Assembly (NCBI RefSeq): GCF_026427715.1
Contig: NZ_CP107558.1
Location: 2,269,001-2,333,000 of the forward strand
DNA: 64,000 bases
Source of the DNA: Methylocystis sp. MJC1
Lineage (GTDB): Bacteria; Pseudomonadota; Alphaproteobacteria; Rhizobiales; Beijerinckiaceae
Reading direction: 5' to 3'
Below, in pieces: positions 39,301 to 48,013 of this stretch (positions are counted from its first letter, which is position 1; every line of letters begins with the position of its first letter). The notes beneath the pieces are model-generated. The model searched no databases. It saw only the letters and a list, made by a program, of their open reading frames with translations, and was not told the DNA's origin. The position numbers and the translations under genes were made by a program.

Positions 39301-39743
39301 CTGAAGCCGGCCGGGGCGTTCGCCTCCAAGGGGAAAATATGCAGCAGCTTTTCGCAGAAGGCGTGGATCGTCTGGATTTTCAGGCCGCCCGGCGTCTCCA
39401 CCGCGCGAGCAAAAAGCCGGCGCGCGAAATCGAGCTGCGCGGGCGCCGGCGCGCCCGCGCCCATCTCCTCTATTTCCCTGGCGAGCGTCTCGTCGTCGAG
39501 CAAGGCCCATTGCGCCAGCCTGTCGAAAATACGCGTCGACATATTGGCGGCGGCGGCCTTGGTGAAGGTCAGGCAAAGGATCTGCGATGGGCGCACGCCT
39601 TCGAGCAGCAAGCGCAACACGCGTTGCGTGAGCACATAGGTCTTGCCGGAGCCCGCATGCGCCGACACCCATGCCGACACGCGCGGATCAGAGGCCCTGT
39701 GCTGGGCGCGAACGGTCATCGAGACAAAGACGCGGTCGCTCAT
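36306..39743 (-). CDS. addA: Double-strand break repair helicase AddA
   Basis: Helicase-nuclease subunit of the AddAB complex, the RecBCD counterpart that resects DNA ends for RecA loading. The 1145 residues include Walker A SAHAGSGKTYVLTQRVLRLL, CLTFTKAAAANM, DEAQDTSARQWDIL (Walker B), VGDDKQSIFSFQGAAPEKFD, MTAHAAKGLEAKIVFLPDT and YVAMTRAEERLYIAG, followed by the C-terminal RecB-type nuclease with GRIDRLAETDDELLIADFKT. The ATG at 39743 overlaps the addB stop (ATGA); a nine-residue extension upstream is discarded. Confidence 0.96.
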   Translation of the reverse strand: MSDRVFVSMTVRAQHRASDPRVSAWVSAHAGSGKTYVLTQRVLRLLLEGVRPSQILCLTFTKAAAANMSTRIFDRLAQWALLDDETLAREIEEMGAGAPAPAQLDFARRLFARAVETPGGLKIQTIHAFCEKLLHIFPLEANAPAGFSVLDDMARAELLQTSKLRAIKEAMRSEGELHDALKLVAQDATERGFDDLCNELLTKRDALAQAFDQEAYARRLRRRLGLQPDETLAQIETEMVEGFETWPELHALLELGSANDKKLADHLKRAMASTAPAERADSYVSVFYTEKGAPRGGEKAKIITGGLQKRAPGLLERLEAERNRLAPLIEKRKAAAVAERSLALAILGDAIIAEYEGAKRYRNLLDYDDLIERARRLLNRSNPSWVLYKLDSQIDHILLDEAQDTSARQWDILTAIAKEFCAGVGARRLARSFFAVGDDKQSIFSFQGAAPEKFDAMRRSFERGFLAVEQRFEYVRLVESFRSAPGVLAAVDDVFNFADNDVGLSCDSDPNKPPLKHEAAKSHLPALVEIWKPIGPSGKEEPEDWRLPLDYATSSDPPERLARKIAKYIRALLAPESGECVHEKNVARRVEPRDILIVVRKRGAFFEALIRALKSENVPVAGADRLDLGAHIAVNDLVALGRVVLLPQDDLTLATVLKSPVFGFDDDDLIKLAPLRSASLFDALAQAEDETYRAAARLIESWRRDALALAPFEFYAKVLGPGEGRRRLVARLGPEANDAIDEFLRLALSFEREESPSLVSFLAMVERLELSIKRDMEAAGAAVRVMTAHAAKGLEAKIVFLPDTCGAPAGKHDPKLFTLGDEDALSLVWSRGKDSDPAAIIAARDAHREAERAEHRRLLYVAMTRAEERLYIAGYHGEKGPADGCWHNMIVEALAQSCERLDDPDAPDGYILRRGGVPLRHDLARSDAASSNIEIPSFARAPAPRERAPMPPLRPSSALAGADTLGDLYGAAPRKSDAARILIGRLTHALLQHLPECPQPRREEAAKRFVEIRGATLDDAARAQIVDAAIAVVSDQRLAQLFGPRSAAEVDIVSALAEGHVVSGRIDRLAETDDELLIADFKTSRPRATLDATQLRQLALYRAALAPLYPQKKARCFIIWTETAFVVEADAAALDAALALALKNG

Positions 39744-42700
39744 GCGCCCTCTCCGCCGCCGCGCGACCATTCCTTCACGCGCGCGAGATGATCGTAATCG
39801 CCTTCATGCGCAACGAGCGCCACAAAGGGACGCGACGGATAGGGCGTCTCCGGATTGCGATATTGCGAGAGCATCTTCACGAGTTCTTCCGCGTGCTTCG
39901 CAACCACCTCCTCGAAGGAGGCGCCGTCGAATTTCAAAAACTGTGTTTTGCCGCCGTCCTTCAGCCCCACATAAGCGGCGCCGGCGACGACATGCGCGCC
40001 AATCTCCTTGAAGGCGCCCGCTTCGACCATCGCCGCTTCGAGGGTGAGCTGCGGCGCGAAACCCGCCTGCACCTGCTTCATGCTCGGCGGCTTGCCGGTC
40101 TTGTAGTCGAAGACGCAGGCTCTCTTGTCGGGCCCGATCTCGATGCGATCCGCCTTTGCGGTAAGCGTGAAGGTGGAGCCGTCGATCAGCGGGAGCGCCC
40201 AGGACGCGGCCTTCTCCATGAAGATCACGCCGCCCTCAACGCGCCTTTGCGCTTCGAAATCCAGCGCGTGATCGAGCCCCGCCATGAGCCTCGGCCAGAC
40301 GAAGGTCTCGAACGCGGGATCGGTAAGGAATTCCTTCAAAAGCGCGCGCGCGATCTCCTGAAGCTCCTCGCGCGCTGACGTCGGCAGAGGACCGCTCGGA
40401 TAACTCTTTACGAAGGTTTCGAGCGCGGCATGAATCGCCGTGCCGATCTCGCGCGGGCCCATTTCCACGCCCAGAGGATCGAGCGGCTTCAACTTTAGAA
40501 TGTGCTCGGCGAAGATGGCGTAAGGATCGCGCCGCAAGACTTCGATGCGCGTGACGCTGAGGCTCTCTGGACGCAGGTCGATTGGCGGTCGCGGCGCCGG
40601 CCGCGACAGCGTCGTGGCTTCATCGACGCCTGGCTGATCGAGCGCGATTGCGATCGCGAGCATTTTTGCGCCGCGCGCGCGACAGGCCTCGATCACTTCC
40701 CCCGCGAGCGCTTCGAGGCGCGTGAGAAAGCGGGACGCGACCGTCGGTGAACCGTCGCGCTTGGCGGCGCGGCTGAGCACGACGCGTTTCGCGCCGAGCC
40801 CCATCATGAAGTCATGCGCGCTCTGTCCGATTCGTCGTTCGGGTGGCGAGAGCCCCAGTTGCGCGCGCATCGAACGGTTCAGAAAGGCACCCGTTTCCGT
40901 CTGCGGCGGCCAAATGCTTTCGTCCAGTCCCGCGAGCAGCATGAGGTCGGCCTCGATGAGGCGCGCTTCGAGGGACCCGAGAATTTTCAAGCGCGGATGG
41001 GCGCGGCGCGGCCCTCGCAGAGTCGTTTCGAAGGCAATCCGATCGAAGAGCGCCGCATAGGCCGAGGCGGTGAAGCCCGATGGCGCATCGGCGCGCGCGA
41101 GCCGATCGAAGAGATCGAACAACGCCAAGGCGCCTTCGTCCTCGCTCTCTTCGCCCTCAGTCTCTTGGGCCCCTTGCGCAATCGCCTCGAAGGCCGCGCG
41201 ATGCGCATGCGCGAAAGCCCGCAGATCCTGTGCGTCGCGCAAGGCGAGAAGCGGCGCCAGGGCCGCTTCCATGTCTCGCAAAAGGGATTCGATCTGCGCC
41301 CATCGGGCCTCTTCGATGCGCCGCGCCGCTGGATGCGCGCGCCAATCGTCCGCCGCCCGCCGCGCTTCCCCCGCCCGCGCGGCATAGCCAGCCGCGCTCG
41401 CCGGCAACCCGCGCAGCGCGCCGATCTCGACGAGAGGCGCAAGCATCACGATGTCCTCCCGCGTACGACCCAGGCGCGTCAGCGGATGTGTGAGCAGCGA
41501 CGCAATGGCGATCGCATCGAGCCCCTTCGCGCCGACCCCGGCAAGCTCCCGCGCCAGCGCGCCGGCTTGCGTCGAGGCGAGCGACGCGCCGCCGGAATCG
41601 TCGATCTCGATCTCGAAGCGCCGCAACTCGGCGGCGACGCGCCGCGCGATCGTGCGGTCAGGCGTGACGAGGGCGGCCGTTTGACCGGGCGTCTCCAGCG
41701 CCTCGCGCAGGAACAAAGCAAGCGAGAGCGCCTCGGCCTGCTCGTCGGGCGCCTCCAGCAAGGCGACGCCATCGAGCGCGGCGTCGAAACGCGCGCTGTG
41801 AGCGCTTCGAAAATCGCGCCACACGGCCGTCGCATCCGCCGGCAACATCGCCTGCGAGACGAGTCGGCGGCGCTCGGCGCGCATATCGGATGTCGATAGC
41901 TCGCGCACGTCGCCGCGCGTCAATTGCATCACGCCGAGCAGGCGCTTCAACATGGTCTGCGGATGGGTGAAAGCGGGCTCGCCTTCGCCCTCCCCCACTT
42001 GCGCCCAGGCGGCGTCGCTCATGTCGAGATCGAGCCCCGGCAAAACCACCGCGCCATTGTCGCGCGCGGCGATGGCGGAGAGCAGTCGCGCCGTCGTCGG
42101 CTGAGCGCCGGTCGAACCGATGGCGATCACCGGCGCGTGATCCTGGCTTTCCGAGAGCTTCGCGATCTGCGTTTCGATCAGGCGCTTCTGGCGCGCCGAG
42201 GCGTCGACGCGGTCGATCTCCTCCAGCATCTGCGGCCATTGCTGCAAGGCGATGCGCAGGAAAGTCGTGGTGATCGACCAATAGGGATCGAAGGCGCTGT
42301 CGTCGATTGCTCGATCTATGGCGTCGGCGGGGATGTCCTCGATGATGAATTCGTCGACGAGCGCGCTGAGGTCGGCTGCAAGCGCATAGGCGCCGGCGGG
42401 CGAAGAGGCGACGAGGAAAGGCTCGCTGTCGTCGTAGACGAAGTCGCCCTGCCCGTCCGCTGAAACGATCGCGGCGCCGACGGCCTCGGACCATTTCACG
42501 ATGAGCTGCGCGAGCAGAAGACGTCGCTCCAGCTCCTCGATCTGCGGCAGCGCGGCGGCGTCGAAATCGTCCGAGAAATCGCCGAAGAGCGCGGTGGTCT
42601 CGCGCTCCTCCAATCCGCCGAGCGGCAGAATGCGCGGCAAGAGCGTTGCGCCCTTGTCGAAGGCGCGGGCGAATTGCGTGCGCAGCGCGCGCGCAGCGCG

Positions 42701-42856
42701 CTGCGTCGGCACATAAATCGTCGTTCGCGCCATGGCGAGCGGCGGTGTTTCGCGCGAAAGCGCGGAAACGATTTCGCCAGCGAGAAAGGCCTCGACGAAG
42801 GTTTCGAGAAATGGCGCGCCCGGCGCAATGGTGAAGACGTTGCGCCTGACGCCCAA
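39740..42856 (-). CDS. addB: Double-strand break repair protein AddB
   Basis: Second subunit of AddAB with an inactive helicase-like region and a C-terminal nuclease. The 1038-residue protein starts VRRNVFTIAPGAPFLETFVE, a family-typical opening, and ends with a nuclease motif in KRACVFDYKTGKPPSMKQVQ. The TTG at 42856 follows GGAGATAAGC at the right spacing and lies two bases past the murU-like stop, so TTG is accepted as the start. Unlike Bacillus AddB, no Cys cluster for a 4Fe-4S centre follows the nuclease domain. Confidence 0.93.
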   Translation of the reverse strand: MGVRRNVFTIAPGAPFLETFVEAFLAGEIVSALSRETPPLAMARTTIYVPTQRAARALRTQFARAFDKGATLLPRILPLGGLEERETTALFGDFSDDFDAAALPQIEELERRLLLAQLIVKWSEAVGAAIVSADGQGDFVYDDSEPFLVASSPAGAYALAADLSALVDEFIIEDIPADAIDRAIDDSAFDPYWSITTTFLRIALQQWPQMLEEIDRVDASARQKRLIETQIAKLSESQDHAPVIAIGSTGAQPTTARLLSAIAARDNGAVVLPGLDLDMSDAAWAQVGEGEGEPAFTHPQTMLKRLLGVMQLTRGDVRELSTSDMRAERRRLVSQAMLPADATAVWRDFRSAHSARFDAALDGVALLEAPDEQAEALSLALFLREALETPGQTAALVTPDRTIARRVAAELRRFEIEIDDSGGASLASTQAGALARELAGVGAKGLDAIAIASLLTHPLTRLGRTREDIVMLAPLVEIGALRGLPASAAGYAARAGEARRAADDWRAHPAARRIEEARWAQIESLLRDMEAALAPLLALRDAQDLRAFAHAHRAAFEAIAQGAQETEGEESEDEGALALFDLFDRLARADAPSGFTASAYAALFDRIAFETTLRGPRRAHPRLKILGSLEARLIEADLMLLAGLDESIWPPQTETGAFLNRSMRAQLGLSPPERRIGQSAHDFMMGLGAKRVVLSRAAKRDGSPTVASRFLTRLEALAGEVIEACRARGAKMLAIAIALDQPGVDEATTLSRPAPRPPIDLRPESLSVTRIEVLRRDPYAIFAEHILKLKPLDPLGVEMGPREIGTAIHAALETFVKSYPSGPLPTSAREELQEIARALLKEFLTDPAFETFVWPRLMAGLDHALDFEAQRRVEGGVIFMEKAASWALPLIDGSTFTLTAKADRIEIGPDKRACVFDYKTGKPPSMKQVQAGFAPQLTLEAAMVEAGAFKEIGAHVVAGAAYVGLKDGGKTQFLKFDGASFEEVVAKHAEELVKMLSQYRNPETPYPSRPFVALVAHEGDYDHLARVKEWSRGGGEGA

Positions 42857-42858
42857 GC

Positions 42859-43566
42859 TTATCTCCCTTGCGCGAGGATCGCTTTCTCAGCCTCGGCGAT
42901 CGCCGCGACCGTGCCGACGTGAAGCCAGAGTCCCGTGGAGACGACGCCGAAAAGGCACCCTTTCTCGGCCGCCGAAAAGAAGAACGGCGCAAGCTTGAAA
43001 ACGTCGCTGGTCTCTTGTGCAAAAAGCTGCGGCTTGATCAGACCCACGCCGGAATAGACGTAAGGCTTGGGCCCGGCGCGGCGGATGATGCGGCCTTCGT
43101 GAGAAAGATCGAAGTCGCCTTCCCAATCGACGCCGACGCTACCCTGCGTCGGCGCAAGCAACAGCGCCGCGTCCATTTCATCGGCGTTCCACGCTTGCGC
43201 GAGCGCGATCAGATTGGGCTGCGGCGCGTCGAACCAGAAAGCATCCGTGTTGCAGATGAAGAACGGGTCTTCGCCGATGAGCGGCAAAACCTTCTTGATG
43301 CCGCCGCCCTGATCGAGCAGCGCAGCGCGTTCGTCGGAGATCACGATGCGCGGCTCGCGCCGATCGGTAAGATGCGCTTCGATCTGATCGGCGAGATGAT
43401 GCACATTGACGATCGCCGTCTCGACGCCGGCGCGCGCGAAATCGTCGAGCGCGCGGTCGATCAGCGTGCGGCCGGCGACCGTGACCAGCGGCTTGGGCGT
43501 CTTATCGGTGAGAGGCCGCATGCGCGTGCCGAGCCCCGCCGCGAAGACCATGGCGGTCTTCGGCAT
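42859..43566 (-). CDS. murU: Sugar-phosphate nucleotidyltransferase, MurU-like
   Basis: Predicted to make a nucleotide sugar; by context UDP-N-acetylmuramic acid from MurNAc-1-phosphate in cell-wall recycling. The 235 residues open with AMVFAAGLGTRMRPLTDKTP, the nucleotidyltransferase signature, and contain VNVHHLADQIEAHL, CNTDAFWFD and GVGLIKPQLF. It starts 10 bases after the TsaE-kinase fusion, whose kinase half resembles AmgK, the partner enzyme. The frame extends to 43614 but the ATG at 43566 (PKTAMVFAAG) matches the family start. Confidence 0.85.
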   Translation of the reverse strand: MPKTAMVFAAGLGTRMRPLTDKTPKPLVTVAGRTLIDRALDDFARAGVETAIVNVHHLADQIEAHLTDRREPRIVISDERAALLDQGGGIKKVLPLIGEDPFFICNTDAFWFDAPQPNLIALAQAWNADEMDAALLLAPTQGSVGVDWEGDFDLSHEGRIIRRAGPKPYVYSGVGLIKPQLFAQETSDVFKLAPFFFSAAEKGCLFGVVSTGLWLHVGTVAAIAEAEKAILAQGR

Positions 43567-43576
43567 GGCGACGCGC

Positions 43577-45115
43577 TCAGCCGTCACTGAAGAGTCCTGG
43601 CAGATTGGCTTCATACCAGGCGCTTATCTCAGCCAGAGCCGGGTGTCGCAAGCTCTTCTTCAGATAGGCTTCCACCCGCGGCATATGCGCCAGATATTGC
43701 GGCTTGCCGTCGCGCTGGTCGAGGCGCGCGAAGATGCCGAGCACCTTGGTCGCGCGCTGGGCGGCGAGCGTCATATAGGCCCTGGCGAAGGCCGCCATGT
43801 CGAAGCTCTCGTTCGCGTCGCGCCGCAGCTTGGCGTAATGGGCGAGGAGCTTCACCTCCAACTGATCGGGCACAGTCACTCGCGCGTCCTGGCCGAGAGA
43901 GGCCATGTCGTAAGCAGGGTGGCCGAGCACGCAATCCTGAAAGTCGATGACGCCGACGCGCTTGATCCCCTCGCGGCCGTCGAGCCAGATGAGATTGGGC
44001 GAATGATAATCGCGTAGCGTCCATGTCGGCTGGGCGCTCGCGATCTCCAGCAGCGCGTGACGCCAGAGATTGGCGAAGATGGCGCGCGCGCCGGACGCGA
44101 CGCTCGCCTTTTTATGCGCGACATACCATTCGAGCAGCAGGTCCACTTCGACCAGCAGCGCATCCATGTCGTAGGGCGGGATGTGATAATTGCCCGCGCC
44201 CTCGACCGGCAGCGTATCCTGCAGCGGCTGCGAATGGAGATGGGCGAGCGCGCCGGCCGCTTCGAGATAGCGCTCGTGAATCGGCCCGTTCTCGTCGACG
44301 ACGCCTTCGCGGCCGAGGTCCTCCACGATGAGAAGACCGGCGGCGATGTCCTGGCCGTAGATTTCCGGGGCGGAGAGACCATGCGCGCGAAGCCCGTTCG
44401 CAACGGCCACGAATGGCTTCACATTCTCGGCGAGCCGCGCAATGGCGCTGTAGGATTTGCCGTAGCGGATCGGCGGGCCGTCCGGGCGCGGCGGCGAGAT
44501 CATCAGGATCGCCCGCTGGCCATCGGGCTTTTCCAAAGTCTCATAGGCGCGTGTCGAGGCGTCGCCCATCAGGAAGCTACGCTTGGCGTCGCTCCACCCC
44601 TCGCGGCGCAGAAACTCGCGCAGCGCCTTGAAGGATCCTAGCCGTTGCGCGAAGGCGCCATGACCGGAGATGGTGATGCGCCGCGCGTCGCGATTATCGA
44701 CGTCGGCGAAGCTCAGACGCACGTCGAGGCGGTCCGGCGGAAGAACTTCCGGCGCACGCTCGGCCCATTCGACGAGGACGATCGCGTCCTCCACCGCTTC
44801 TTCCCAGCCGAGGCCGGAAAGCTCCGAAGATGCGTCGATGCGGTAGAAATCGGCGTGAACGATACGAAGCTTGTCGCTCTCGTAAATCTGCATGAGAGTG
44901 AAGGTCGGGCTCGGCGCCTCCACCTCAGGGTCGTCCATCAGCTTGCGGATGAGCGCGCGGGCGAAGGTCGTTTTACCTGCGCCGAGGTCGCCGGCGAGCG
45001 TTACGGTGTCGCCGCTTTCGAGCAGCGACGCGAGATCCTGCGCCAGGGCGGCCGTCGCCGCCTCGTCCCTGACCTCAACGCGCCAGACGGTTTTCCCTGC
45101 GGCTTCGTCCGTCAC
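43577..45115 (-). CDS. TsaE - aminoglycoside phosphotransferase-like (AmgK) fusion
   Basis: Two domains in 512 residues. Residues about 1-155 are TsaE, the ATPase that helps TsaB/TsaD make N6-threonylcarbamoyladenosine in tRNA: GDTVTLAGDLGAGKTTFARA (Walker A), SPTFTLMQIYE and HADFYRID. Residues about 170-512 are an APH-fold kinase like AmgK, which phosphorylates MurNAc/GlcNAc: GDASTRAYETLEK, LIVEDLGREGV, LRDYHSPNLIWLDGREGIKR (catalytic loop) and GVIDFQDCVLGHPAYDMASL. The GTG start overlaps the divL stop (GTGA) and has GGAGG six bases upstream. Such fusions are known from Hyphomicrobiales. Confidence 0.93.
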   Translation of the reverse strand: MTDEAAGKTVWRVEVRDEAATAALAQDLASLLESGDTVTLAGDLGAGKTTFARALIRKLMDDPEVEAPSPTFTLMQIYESDKLRIVHADFYRIDASSELSGLGWEEAVEDAIVLVEWAERAPEVLPPDRLDVRLSFADVDNRDARRITISGHGAFAQRLGSFKALREFLRREGWSDAKRSFLMGDASTRAYETLEKPDGQRAILMISPPRPDGPPIRYGKSYSAIARLAENVKPFVAVANGLRAHGLSAPEIYGQDIAAGLLIVEDLGREGVVDENGPIHERYLEAAGALAHLHSQPLQDTLPVEGAGNYHIPPYDMDALLVEVDLLLEWYVAHKKASVASGARAIFANLWRHALLEIASAQPTWTLRDYHSPNLIWLDGREGIKRVGVIDFQDCVLGHPAYDMASLGQDARVTVPDQLEVKLLAHYAKLRRDANESFDMAAFARAYMTLAAQRATKVLGIFARLDQRDGKPQYLAHMPRVEAYLKKSLRHPALAEISAWYEANLPGLFSDG

Positions 45116-47628
45116 TCGGCGCCTCCTTCATGCGCGATCAGCCGCGCTTCTTCTTCGGCCGCAAGGGCCGGAAAGACGCAAGTGACGGTCGTCCCCTCTC
45201 CCGGCGCCGTGTCGATGAGCACTTTCCCGCCGTGAAGCTCCACGAATGCGCGCACGATGGACAGGCCGAGGCCGACGCCGCGATGGCGTGAGCCGGCGGT
45301 ATGCGACTCGAAGCGTTCGAAAACGCGCTCCAGAACCTCCGCCGGAATGCCGCGGCCGTGATCGGTGACCTTTAATACGACCTCATTGGCGCGGCGCAGG
45401 GCGGCGAGCGTCACGGTCTGTCCAGGGCGAGAGAAGCCGATGGCGTTGGACAGAAGATTGAAGAGCACCTGCCGCACGCGCTTGGCGTCGCCCCGGAAGG
45501 TTCCGATGTCGTCCATGGCGATGATCTGCACGTCGATCGAGTTTTCGGCTAGACGATCCTGAACGCCTTCGATGGCGGCGTCCATCGTGGCGCGCACATC
45601 GACGTCGGAGAGCTCCAGCTCCATCGCGTCTTCGTCGATGGTGGCGAGATCGAGAATATCGTCGATGATCGCCAGCAGCGCCGCCGACGATTTGCTAACA
45701 TAACCCAGATATTCCATCTGACGCGGATTGAGCGGCCCGGTCGACTCCTCGCCGAGGAGATGCACGAAGCCGTTGATGTTGTTGAGCGGCGAGCGCAGCT
45801 CGTAGCTGACGTGGTGGATGAAGTCGTTGCGCAGCTTCTCGGCCGCGATCAGCGCCAGGTTGCGGTCGGTGAGCGCGCGCTCGACATTCACGTCCGCCGT
45901 CACGTCGACGAAGGTCAAGAGCGCCGCGCCTTCGAGCAGCGATTGCGCCGTGCAATCGAGCACCATGCCGTCGCTGCGCTCGATGCGCCGCGTGAAGCCT
46001 TCGCGCATATCGTTGAAGCTCGTCACGAAGCCCTTCAGCGCCGCCCAGGTGTCGTCATTATCGTGCAACGTCTTGCACTGCGTCACGATCGCCTCGAAGC
46101 GTGGCTTTTTGGCGAGCGCGTCGGGATCGAGCCGCCAAAGCCCCGCGAAGGCCGGGTTGCAGAAGCTCAGGCGCCCGTCGGCGCCGAAGACCGCGACGCC
46201 CTCGTGCAGCGTCTCGAGAGTCTCGCTTTGCGTGCGATTGAGCGCATTGAAGCGCGTTTCGAGATCATAGGCTTTTGTCGTGTCGTCGTAGAGATAAGTA
46301 ACTCCGCCCTGCGTGTTCGGATGGGCGACGACGTCGACGATGCGTCCGTCCGGCAGATGCCAGGTGTGGCGAACAGGCTCCGGAGACCGATAGGCCTCGA
46401 ACAGCCGCTCCTTCCAGGCCTTGTAGTCGGATTCGACCGGCACGCGCTCGCCGGCGCGCAGCCGGTCGAGAATTTCGCCGTCGGTCGGCTTGTGATCGAG
46501 GAAGCCCGGCTCGAGCTGCCAGAGCTTGGCGTAGGCGTCATTGTGATAGACGAGCCGCCGCCGGCGATCAAAAATGGCGACCCCCGTCGGCAGCTGATCG
46601 AGCGTGCGCACATGCGACTGCATCTGCTGCTGGAGATCGGCGCGCACGGTTTCCACCTCGTGCCGGTCTATCGCAATGGAGGCTGCCAGGGGCGCCGCCG
46701 TCTGCGTCACGTCGAGCATATGACGAACGCCCGCGACGACAGCCGGCACGCCCGCGCGCCACACCGCGCCCTTGGCCAGCGCGTTCGCGGCGTCGGATCG
46801 GGCCGACTGATCCAGAAGCTCCAGTCCGCGCGCAATGGCGTCGGCGGGGTCCTTCGCCTCGACGGCCGTCGCGTAAGCGCTGTTCACGAAAGCGAGCCGA
46901 CCGTCGGCGTCCCGCACCCACACAGGCGTCGGCGACGCCTCCAACAACGCACGCAGACCGGAAAGCTCTTTCTGCGTTTCGGCGTGGCGTTCGCGCAGAC
47001 CGATGAGCTCCAACCGATCGCCCGAGACTTCCCGAATGCGCAGCACGGCGCTTCCGCCAACCGCACGGCCGTCAGCGTCGAAATGCCTGCCGACAGCGCC
47101 CGCGAGCTGCAGACGGAAAGACTCGCCATTGTTACGGAGGCGCTCGACAGCGGCCTCGAGTTCTTGCGCATCCTTCGGGGAGAGCCAGCTCCCGAAAGCG
47201 AGGATACGCCGCGGCGAGATCGCCACGTCGGATGGGAGCAGTGTCGAGGCGCTGACATCGGGCTCGCTGTCTGGTCCGGTCCAGGCAATGAAAACCTGCG
47301 GCTCGCTCGCCATGAAGGTCTTGATGCGATCGAGCCGAGCGCGCGCGTCCTCGAGTTCTTCCGCCAACTCGGTCTCGCGGCGACGCCATCCGTTGCGCTC
47401 ACCGATATGGGCGATCGCCACGACCGCCGAAAACAATGCGAGGCCGCCGCTGAATGCGAAATTGACAACGTCCGAGTCGAGCGGAAGCTCCGCCGCAATG
47501 GTCTGGGCGAGCGCGGGCGTCGAAAAAAGCGAGGCAAGCGCCGTGGCACCGCGTGCGACAACGCTACGCAAACGGTCCGCCCCAACCAGTTGAAGCTCCT
47601 TGAAATGCAATTGGCGGCGCAGCGTCAT
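45112..47628 (-). CDS. divL: DivL-type PAS histidine-kinase homologue with Tyr in the H-box
   Basis: An 838-residue regulator. A hydrophobic segment (VVNFAFSGGLALFSAVVAIA, about residues 55-75) anchors it; several PAS-type sensory domains follow (for example ALLEASPTPVWVRDADGRLA and TLDQLPTGVAIFDRRRRLVY). The dimerisation segment reads FIHHVSYELRSPLNNINGF: Tyr 609 stands where histidine kinases have the phosphorylated His (normally VSHELR). The ATPase core keeps VRQVLFNLLSNAIGF, VTDHGRGIPAE and GVGLGLSIVRAFV. This matches Caulobacter DivL, which uses Tyr and works as a pseudo-kinase partner of CckA in the CtrA pathway. The start may be 47628 (ATG) or an in-frame TTG at 47655. Confidence 0.88.
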   Translation of the reverse strand: MTLRRQLHFKELQLVGADRLRSVVARGATALASLFSTPALAQTIAAELPLDSDVVNFAFSGGLALFSAVVAIAHIGERNGWRRRETELAEELEDARARLDRIKTFMASEPQVFIAWTGPDSEPDVSASTLLPSDVAISPRRILAFGSWLSPKDAQELEAAVERLRNNGESFRLQLAGAVGRHFDADGRAVGGSAVLRIREVSGDRLELIGLRERHAETQKELSGLRALLEASPTPVWVRDADGRLAFVNSAYATAVEAKDPADAIARGLELLDQSARSDAANALAKGAVWRAGVPAVVAGVRHMLDVTQTAAPLAASIAIDRHEVETVRADLQQQMQSHVRTLDQLPTGVAIFDRRRRLVYHNDAYAKLWQLEPGFLDHKPTDGEILDRLRAGERVPVESDYKAWKERLFEAYRSPEPVRHTWHLPDGRIVDVVAHPNTQGGVTYLYDDTTKAYDLETRFNALNRTQSETLETLHEGVAVFGADGRLSFCNPAFAGLWRLDPDALAKKPRFEAIVTQCKTLHDNDDTWAALKGFVTSFNDMREGFTRRIERSDGMVLDCTAQSLLEGAALLTFVDVTADVNVERALTDRNLALIAAEKLRNDFIHHVSYELRSPLNNINGFVHLLGEESTGPLNPRQMEYLGYVSKSSAALLAIIDDILDLATIDEDAMELELSDVDVRATMDAAIEGVQDRLAENSIDVQIIAMDDIGTFRGDAKRVRQVLFNLLSNAIGFSRPGQTVTLAALRRANEVVLKVTDHGRGIPAEVLERVFERFESHTAGSRHRGVGLGLSIVRAFVELHGGKVLIDTAPGEGTTVTCVFPALAAEEEARLIAHEGGAE

Positions 47629-48013
47629 GAAGGACAAGATTCCTTTCGCGCGCAAACCAGCTGTGGCGTCATGAGACCAAGCTCCAAGAGATCATCGGGG
47701 TGCTCATCACATCAACGCCGAGGGACCGCACAGGTTGCGCGATCTCCCGCTAGGACGCGCGCGCGGACTCCCATCGCCCCCAGGGCGAGGGCGGCAACAC
47801 ATTCGGCCCGGCAGTTTCTCCGCGCCGACGACGCTCGATACGAATCATCACAATCTAAAACGCGATCAGCCAAAACGGAATCGGGATTCTGCGAGAAATT
47901 GACTAAAAAATACGGCCCCGCTCCGATGGAGGGGGCCGCAAGGTATGGGAAACCGAAAGCTGGCGGCGCGCCGGGCGGGATTTCTGGCCAAACCCCGCCC
48001 GTAAACGCCGGGC
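47629..48013. other. Intergenic region between ahcY and divL
   Basis: No convincing gene. It holds the ahcY terminator, a further GGGCGGG / CCCGCCC pairing near 47976-47998, and presumably the promoter of the divL operon, for which I see no clear match. Confidence 0.6.
47905..47938 (-). terminator. Rho-independent terminator after ahcY
   Basis: On the minus strand CGGCCCC and GGGGCCG form a seven-base stem with a 12-base loop, followed by TATTTTTT. It lies about 75 bases past the ahcY stop. Confidence 0.85.
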
